A DNA stretch of 18,245 bases, taken from positions 1 through 18,245 of the forward strand of contig JAUWBH010000118.1 of the NCBI GenBank assembly GCA_030605085.1. Reading direction: 5' to 3'. This document shows, in pieces, positions 14,435 through 18,245 of this stretch (positions are counted from its first letter, which is position 1; each line of letters starts with the position of its first letter). Source of the stretch: Promethearchaeota archaeon (GTDB lineage: Archaea > Asgardarchaeota > Lokiarchaeia > Sigynarchaeales > SOKP01). The notes beneath the pieces were generated by a model. The model was given only the letters and a program-made list of their open reading frames with translations, was not told the origin of the DNA and searched no databases. A program made the translations under genes and the position numbers.

Positions 14435-15062
14435 TCGCTTCGTCTTTAGCTTCCAAGGTGAAAGACACGAAATACTTGTTCGATTTCGTCTTTTTGACGG
14501 TGACGCGTTTGATCTTTTCGGAAAACACCCTCTCATCGTTATATTTTATCCATCCTAATTTCGGTAACTTTACTTTCTTTCGTTCAAAATCAATCTTGAT
14601 ATTTCCGTTCGTTTGCTTGGTCGATAACTTTCCTTTTCCTTCCTTGACTTGAATTTCGGAAAGCCCACCTTACGACCATTCTTCAGCCCATTAAAAAAAT
14701 TTTGATACGCCTCAAATAAGTGTTCCCTTGAGGATTGTAACGCAATAGAGTCTGCTTCTTTTAGAAACGGAAACTCCGCTTTGTATTGCTTTTCAGTTTT
14801 ATATTTATACTTCTTAAGAGCGTCCTTATCGTCCTTTAACCGTTCGTATACTTCTTTCCTCTCGTTTAACATCTGGTTATAGCCGAAGCGACTACAGCCT
14901 ATTGTCTTGTGAATCTGAGTCCGTTGCGTCTTATTCGGATATATCCGAACATTCATAGCTTGAATCATTTACCTGTAAAAAGAAGGAATCCTCGTTTAAA
15001 TGGATTACGGTGCGGTGGTTTTTTGATTTTTTCTCCGAAAAAATAAGGCTCAATTAATACTC

Positions 15063-15076
15063 CCCATAAATGGGGG
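15063..15076 (-). repeat. Left-end hairpin of the TnpB element
   Basis: CCCCAT and ATGGGG arms (loop AA, or CCCCA with a four-base loop) lie about 95 bases before the tnpB start. A second small palindrome, CTTGA-GTGG-TCAAG, lies at 15083-15096. Confidence 0.45.
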
Positions 15077-15155
15077 TGTTTTCTTGAGTGGTCAAGGTAA
15101 AAAATTCTAGTTTGAAGGAAGGAAAACTTTAAAATTTTAAGAAGGATCTTTTATA

Positions 15156-15569
15156 TTGAATCGTATCTTGGAAGGGGTAAAAATTACTAGCTACATATAC
15201 GAACGATATCGAGATTGGTATTGTGAAGACCTTTTAGAAGGTTATTTAAATGGAGAAATTGATATTGACGAACTCATACTTAAGTTAGATTACAATAAAG
15301 TTATAGAACAAAGGGATTTATTTTTCTCATTAAATCTGATATTATCCAATAAATATCCTCATAATTGCTACAACAAAAATTGTCGTAAAAAACTCTTTTT
15401 TTCCAATACATTCAATCAAGCCCAAAAAACATTTTCATTAAAGCAATTAGCGAGATTATGGGTGGGTCCTTACAATTTAAAGAAAAATAAAAAAAAGATG
15501 AATGTTCGCATTCCATTTTTTTGTTGTAATTGTTTCAAGAATTTTAGCAGTAAAGAAATTCAGAAATAG
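15156..15569 (+). CDS. Hypothetical protein with C-terminal cysteine cluster
   Basis: I do not recognise this 137-residue protein. The N-terminal 65 residues look helical and acidic (DLLEGYLNGEIDIDELILKLD). The second half is basic and has cysteines C71, C76, C123, C124 and C126 on either side of a SLKQLARLW helix, suggesting a zinc site. The start is a TTG, the first possible in the frame, with AAGGATC about eight bases upstream; an in-frame stop precedes it. It lies just beyond the left end of the TnpB element and ends in TAG. It could be a host gene separated from the HhH gene by the insertion. Confidence 0.6.
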   Translation: MNRILEGVKITSYIYERYRDWYCEDLLEGYLNGEIDIDELILKLDYNKVIEQRDLFFSLNLILSNKYPHNCYNKNCRKKLFFSNTFNQAQKTFSLKQLARLWVGPYNLKKNKKKMNVRIPFFCCNCFKNFSSKEIQK

Positions 15570-15630
15570 TCTTATCTATTTAATCTATAATTTAGCGACC
15601 TTTTTATTATTATTTTATTGTACGAGGTGA

Positions 15631-16113
15631 TTAAATTTTCATTAATACAAGAAATAACAATACATAGGAACCAAAATAAAGCGAAATAAAAAGAACACCC
15701 GCTTTTTTATCCATCTTTCCTCTTAACGAAACTACAGTTATAACTATAATTGAAGCACAAATTGTATAAAGTATAGTAGGAATTGCTAATTCAACAGAAA
15801 CTCTTTGTGGAAAGAGTAGTGGCCCTATTGCTATTGAAACCGTTGAATCTACGATGCAACTACCGACTATGTTTCCAATCGCAAGATTATAATGCTTTTT
15901 TTTTAAGGCGTTTATACTTACTGTTAATTCCGGTAGCGAGGTTCCTATACCCATTATAAAGAAACTGATAATGTATTCATGTACATTCAATGCCGATGAA
16001 AGTATTATAATCGATTGTATAATAAGAATCGAACTAATAGCTACTCCAAAAAAAGCTAATACTGCTATTGTAAGGTGATATTTTTTACTTTTGTACTTTT
16101 TTGATAACCCCAT
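15631..16113 (-). CDS. Cation/Ca2+ exchanger (CaCA family), second half
   Basis: The 160 residues carry helices 6-10 of a CaCA (NCX-like) exchanger with the alpha-2 repeat: GIGTSLPELTVSI and then GNIVGSCIVDSTVSIAIGP. These match the family's G-x-G-T-S-x-P-E and G-N-x-x-G-S ion-binding motifs. Together with the gene upstream it makes a normal ten-helix antiporter of about 320 residues that moves Ca2+ or other cations against Na+ or H+. It lies in the same frame as the upstream half, separated only by one TAG and nine codons. No Shine-Dalgarno site sits at a normal distance before ATG 16113; a GGATGAT is about 20 bases away. It could be a separately translated half, or the back end of a gene broken by a nonsense mutation. 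Confidence 0.8.
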   Translation of the reverse strand: MGLSKKYKSKKYHLTIAVLAFFGVAISSILIIQSIIILSSALNVHEYIISFFIMGIGTSLPELTVSINALKKKHYNLAIGNIVGSCIVDSTVSIAIGPLLFPQRVSVELAIPTILYTICASIIVITVVSLRGKMDKKAGVLFISLYFGSYVLLFLVLMKI

Positions 16114-16140
16114 TAATTCAACACTTTTTATAACATCATC

Positions 16141-16596
16141 CTAAGTGATATGATATATTATTATAGTAAAAAGCACAAAACAGCCAATCATGAATAAAGC
16201 ATCAAATCGCGTTATATGTCCCTTCTCAACTACAAAAAATATTAAAATAAGTGATATTACTTCACAAGAGCCTATTATCGCGAATGTCTTTTTATCAACT
16301 TTGAACACACCACAAATAATAGGCAGAAGCCCAAAAACTAAAGTCAATTGAGCTAAATTTGAACCTACAGAATCACCTACGTTAATATCTCCGTGCCCCA
16401 AATAACAAGAGATAATTGAATTAAAGATTTCCGGAATATCGGTACCTATTGATACCAAAGTAACACCAATTACTAAGTTCGATACGCCTAAAGCAGAAGC
16501 AAGAATGGCGGAATGTTTGACAGCAACACTATTGGTATATGTTATGAGCAAGATACCTCCAATTAGCATGAAAATGGCTATTATAACTACAAACAT
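16141..16596 (-). CDS. Cation/Ca2+ exchanger (CaCA family), first half, ending at in-frame TAG
   Basis: The 151 residues carry helices 1-5 with the alpha-1 repeat: VTLVSIGTDIPEIFNSI and DSVGSNLAQLTLVFG. The family normally has G-T-S-x-P-E and G-N-x-x-G-S-N here, so this copy has GTD for GTS and GDSVGSN for GNxVGSN. The last helix (FVLFTIIIYHI) is complete. The TAG at 16141-16143 falls in the loop that joins the two halves, so both products are whole structural repeats. The ATG at 16596 has no Shine-Dalgarno site. A TATA-like ATATATAA lies about 65-75 bases upstream (16660-16669), which would leave a leader of roughly 40 bases. Confidence 0.8.
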   Translation of the reverse strand: MFVVIIAIFMLIGGILLITYTNSVAVKHSAILASALGVSNLVIGVTLVSIGTDIPEIFNSIISCYLGHGDINVGDSVGSNLAQLTLVFGLLPIICGVFKVDKKTFAIIGSCEVISLILIFFVVEKGHITRFDALFMIGCFVLFTIIIYHIT

Positions 16597-16782
16597 TTTC
16601 TAAACAAAGATATTTGCATTAATTAAATTTGATACCAATCATTGTATTTGTTCTATTCATTTATATATCTATCCCCTTTTTGCACTAAAAAAATACAGAT
16701 TAATACCAAGTTAATGACAAATATAGGATGTTATATGGATAGGTGAAAAACTTATTAAAGCAAAAATAATATATTAAATTTA

Positions 16783-16950
16783 ATGGTAAATGAAAAGAAT
16801 AAAGACATGCACGAATTACATGTCTCTCTGGACAAAGAGATATTTGATAGATTAGAAGCAATTAAAGATTACCTTGGAATAAAGAATATTACTGAAATTG
16901 TTAGATTTTTAATAACTAAAGAATATAGAAATATAAAAAAGTCTGAATAA
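16783..16950 (+). CDS. Ribbon-helix-helix (CopG/RHH-type) DNA-binding protein, 55 residues
   Basis: Reading from ATG 16783 gives a 55-residue protein ending at TAA 16950. After a short charged lead it has the RHH pattern: strand HELHVSLDKEI, helix FDRLEAIKDYLGI, turn KNIT, helix EIVRFLITKEYR. RHH proteins dimerise through the strand, which also contacts the DNA major groove. They act as small repressors or as antitoxins. No toxin gene is adjacent, so a stand-alone regulator is more likely. No Shine-Dalgarno site is seen. TTATTAAA at 16752-16759 is a possible TATA element for a leaderless message. It points towards the convergent Sir2 gene, 44 bases away. Confidence 0.75.
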   Translation: MVNEKNKDMHELHVSLDKEIFDRLEAIKDYLGIKNITEIVRFLITKEYRNIKKSE

Positions 16951-16994
16951 TCTTTTATATTCTTAAAATTTTAATTGTACTTTTCAAAATGTAA

Positions 16995-17753
16995 TTATTC
17001 TCTTATTTTTTTTAAAAGTTCTTCGAAAATATCACCTGCGCTTCCTTTTAAAAAAATATCTGCAAGATCGTCCATAACCGTATTCTCTTTATTTATAAAA
17101 ATTACCTTCGCACCATACTTTCTCGCAATACCAGGCATGATGTTAGCAGGTGAAACCAATAAACTGCTCCCAACCATTATAAAACAATCTGAATTCGCAC
17201 ACGCATTCATTGCACCATCAAGAACGCCTGGAGGCAATGATTCTCCGAATAAAACAACTTTTGGTTTGATATATCCCGAACAATCGCATACGGGGTATTT
17301 TACGCTTTTCGTATCAATTTCGTCGTAATCAAAATCTTTTCTACATTTTACGCATTCCAATACTCCATAAGAGCCATGTAATTCGTAAATAGGGATATTA
17401 TTGTAAGAATTGCTCCCTGCTTTTTGATGGAGCATGTCAATGTTTTGAGTAACTATCGCTTTAACTTTACCTAATTTTTCTAATTCCGCAATTCCATAAT
17501 GAGCACGATTCGGTTCGGCGTTGGCAACGGTACCCTCTAACTCAGAATGCATTTCCCAAAATTTCGACGGATCCTCTAAAAAGTGATAATAGCTCGCGTA
17601 AATAGAAGGGTCGTATTTAGACCATAGGCCCCCCTCGCTGCGAAAATCTTCTATTCCAGATTCAGTAGAAATACCCGCTCCAGTAAAAACTACGATATTA
17701 TTAGATTCTTTAATTATTTTTGCGGCTTCAGATATTTTTTTTTCGTCTATCAT
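16995..17753 (-). CDS. sir2: Sir2-family NAD-dependent protein deacylase
   Basis: This 252-residue protein has the complete sirtuin signature. GAGISTESGIEDFR (25-38) and TQNIDMLHQKAG (102-113) form the NAD pocket, and HGSYG contains the catalytic His126. A zinc site follows (C134, C137, C156, C158, the last pair spaced CxC), then IKPKVVLFGESLP (162-174), GSSLLVSPA (195-203) and INKE (220-223). It removes acetyl or other acyl groups from lysines using NAD. In archaea the known targets include chromatin proteins, but nothing here shows its substrate. The length is typical of archaeal Sir2. I use ATG 17753; an in-frame TTG at 17777 adds eight residues and is less likely. No Shine-Dalgarno site is visible, so it may be leaderless. 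It appears to be a single-gene unit. Confidence 0.92.
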   Translation of the reverse strand: MIDEKKISEAAKIIKESNNIVVFTGAGISTESGIEDFRSEGGLWSKYDPSIYASYYHFLEDPSKFWEMHSELEGTVANAEPNRAHYGIAELEKLGKVKAIVTQNIDMLHQKAGSNSYNNIPIYELHGSYGVLECVKCRKDFDYDEIDTKSVKYPVCDCSGYIKPKVVLFGESLPPGVLDGAMNACANSDCFIMVGSSLLVSPANIMPGIARKYGAKVIFINKENTVMDDLADIFLKGSAGDIFEELLKKIRE

Positions 17754-17918
17754 CTTGATTTTATAAGTTTTAATCAATATTATTAAGTTAAGCTAGTCAT
17801 CAACTCAATTTCATGTAGTTAAAAGGAAAAGTCTAATTAATTATACTTAATGTAATCTAATCTTCAATGTCAATGAAATGGATTACCGCATCAACCTTTC
17901 ACTTGATTCAGAAAAAGC

Positions 17919-18245
17919 CTATTTTCCTTTTAATTGCTCTTTCAAGCGTTTAATAATCTTGTCCTTCTCTTCTATCGTCTTATCCTTCTCTTTTATCGCC
18001 TTGTCCTTCTCTTCTATCGTCTTATCCTTCTCTTCTATCGCCTTGTCCTTCTCTTCTATCGCCTTATCCTTCTCTTCTATCGCCTTATCCTTCTCTTCTA
18101 TCGCCTTATCCTTCTCTTCTAATTCTCGCTCGAGTTTAATTTCCGTGATCATATTGCCAACGGCATACAACTCATCATCGTCCAAATCAACGCCGCTTTT
18201 TTTTGCTACTTCCTTGGTAAATTCCATCTCCTCCTTTATTACTTC
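17919..18245 (-). CDS. 3' part of a gene ending in a heptad-repeat coiled coil (possibly Rpn/PDDEXK-family)
   Basis: The frame is open to the right edge, so the gene very probably starts outside the window. The visible part reads EVIKEEMEFTKEVAKKSGVD and so on, then about eight copies of the heptad EKDKAIE/EKDKTIE, and ends in KRLKEQLKGK. The heptads are encoded by a near-perfect 21-bp tandem repeat and would form a long charged coiled coil. The segment before the repeat resembles C-terminal tails of Rpn-type PD-(D/E)XK transposase-like nucleases, but no catalytic motif is in view, so this is tentative. An ATG at 18227 with GGAGGAG before it could act as an internal start giving a 102-residue protein. 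Confidence 0.6.
   Translation of the reverse strand, partial: EVIKEEMEFTKEVAKKSGVDLDDDELYAVGNMITEIKLERELEEKDKAIEEKDKAIEEKDKAIEEKDKAIEEKDKTIEEKDKAIKEKDKTIEEKDKIIKRLKEQLKGK
17961..18122 (-). repeat. 21-bp tandem repeat, about 7.7 copies, encoding heptads
   Basis: Units start at 17961, 17982, 18003, 18024, 18045, 18066 and 18087, with a partial unit at 18108. They differ at a few positions (A or G at the first base, TCGCC or TCGTC, one C to T). The 21-base period keeps the frame, so each unit adds one EKDK(A/T)IE heptad. Copy number is likely to vary between strains. Confidence 0.92.

Larger units (their letters stand above)
13661..14968 (-). pseudogene. tnpB: tnpB (RNA-guided nuclease of IS200/IS605), broken by four lesions
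   Basis: Joining three frames gives a near-complete TnpB of about 428 residues. It has the N-terminal HTH (MIQAMNVRIYPNKTQ), the FPKFKSR region, the KLPKLGWIKY strand, RuvC-I (AFDMSANKF), RuvC-II (IILEDLNV), the zinc ribbon (CSRCGW and CLNCG), RuvC-III (HDRDKNASIN) and the usual VGTTGSHAFGEDVRP tail. The lesions are a one-base loss in an A run near 14634-14637, a 22-bp tandem duplication at 14391-14434, a TGA at 14261-14263 (probably from an Arg codon) and a TAG at 14048-14050 (in DFS-stop-YQF, where Trp is usual). All three catalytic acidic residues remain, so the decay looks recent. No full-length protein can be made without several recoding events. The TAG end at 13661 is one base from the HhH gene. 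Confidence 0.9.
13656..15096 (-). mobile_element. Decayed TnpB-only IS200/IS605-type element
   Basis: The stretch holds a broken tnpB and no tnpA. It appears clearly richer in G+C than its surroundings, which fits transfer. Each end has a small hairpin: 13664-13683 (CTCACCCTT/AAGGGCGAG arms with one mismatch, at the tnpB stop) and about 15063-15076 (CCCCAT/ATGGGG). On the tnpB strand both have the pattern C-rich arm, TTTA, G-rich arm, as expected if both ends were recognised by one TnpA. The ends given assume IS608-like cleavage after TTAC at the left (minus strand of 15097-15100) and after TCAA at the right (minus strand of 13656-13659). They are inferred and could be wrong by tens of bases. 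Confidence 0.6.

Noticed and set aside
14355..14652. Plus-strand open frames across the TnpB remnant
   Set aside because: They are shadows of the minus-strand tnpB frames and show no domain.
13652..15116. CTAGTTGAA (13652) and CTAGTTTGAA (15107) as a target-site duplication around the element
   Set aside because: IS200/IS605 elements do not duplicate their target, the two copies differ in length, and the TTAC/TCAA borders explain the ends better.
16141..16143. TAG in the exchanger as evidence for a genome-wide pyrrolysine code
   Set aside because: TAG serves as the ordinary stop of the FrhB gene, the tnpB remnant and the 15156-15569 gene here, so a global sense reading of TAG is unlikely. 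Local readthrough stays open.
17934..18122. Plus-strand open frame of repeated LLFYRLI units
   Set aside because: It is the complement of the heptad-coding 21-bp repeat. The minus strand gives a sensible coiled coil joined to a non-repeat frame.

Overview
The window is AT-rich and archaeal in character. It carries heterodisulfide reductase (Hdr) family genes, Shine-Dalgarno sites of the GGAGG/GGATGAT type placed inside upstream reading frames, oligo-T runs suited to archaeal termination, a Sir2 deacetylase, and many small zinc-ribbon and seven-helix membrane proteins. I infer an anaerobic archaeon, most likely an Asgard archaeon (Lokiarchaeia-like). That assignment rests on overall resemblance and is not proven by any marker gene here.

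Layout. Positions 1-10069 (all minus strand) hold one probable operon for a soluble flavin/iron-sulfur electron-transfer complex. In transcription order it encodes an HdrD-like (HdrC+HdrB) protein, an HdrA-like half protein, a second HdrA-like half protein, an MvhD protein, a 1161-residue HdrA-HdrA-MvhD fusion, an FrhB-family flavoprotein, and the start of a [2Fe-2S]/NuoG-FdhA-like protein that runs off the left edge. The most striking point is that three consecutive genes (7489-8787, 5829-7484, 5054-5827) are the separate-gene version of the next single fused gene (1569-5054), so the operon holds two paralogous HdrA-HdrA-MvhD sets, one split and one fused. The complex probably bifurcates or confurcates electrons at HdrA flavins. 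FrhB and the truncated protein are candidate input modules and HdrD a candidate disulfide-reducing output. No hydrogenase subunit is visible.

Positions 10343-12933 hold two paralogous seven-helix membrane proteins (minus strand) on either side of a plus-strand gene for a secreted/anchored DNRLRE-domain protein with a transmembrane helix and a C-terminal zinc ribbon. Positions 13291-15569 hold a small helix-hairpin-helix/zinc protein, a decayed TnpB-only IS200/IS605-type element whose right end abuts that gene's stop codon, and a small cysteine-containing hypothetical gene. Positions 15631-16596 hold a cation/Ca2+ exchanger split exactly between its two halves by one in-frame TAG. The remainder holds a 55-residue ribbon-helix-helix protein, a Sir2-type deacylase, and the 3' part of a gene ending in a heptad coiled coil encoded by a 21-bp tandem repeat.

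Intergenic stretches near or above 300 bases: 10070-10342 holds a candidate promoter and an oligo-T terminator. 12967-13290 holds no gene that I can see, only a 17-base match to the downstream gene. No tRNA, rRNA or CRISPR array was seen.
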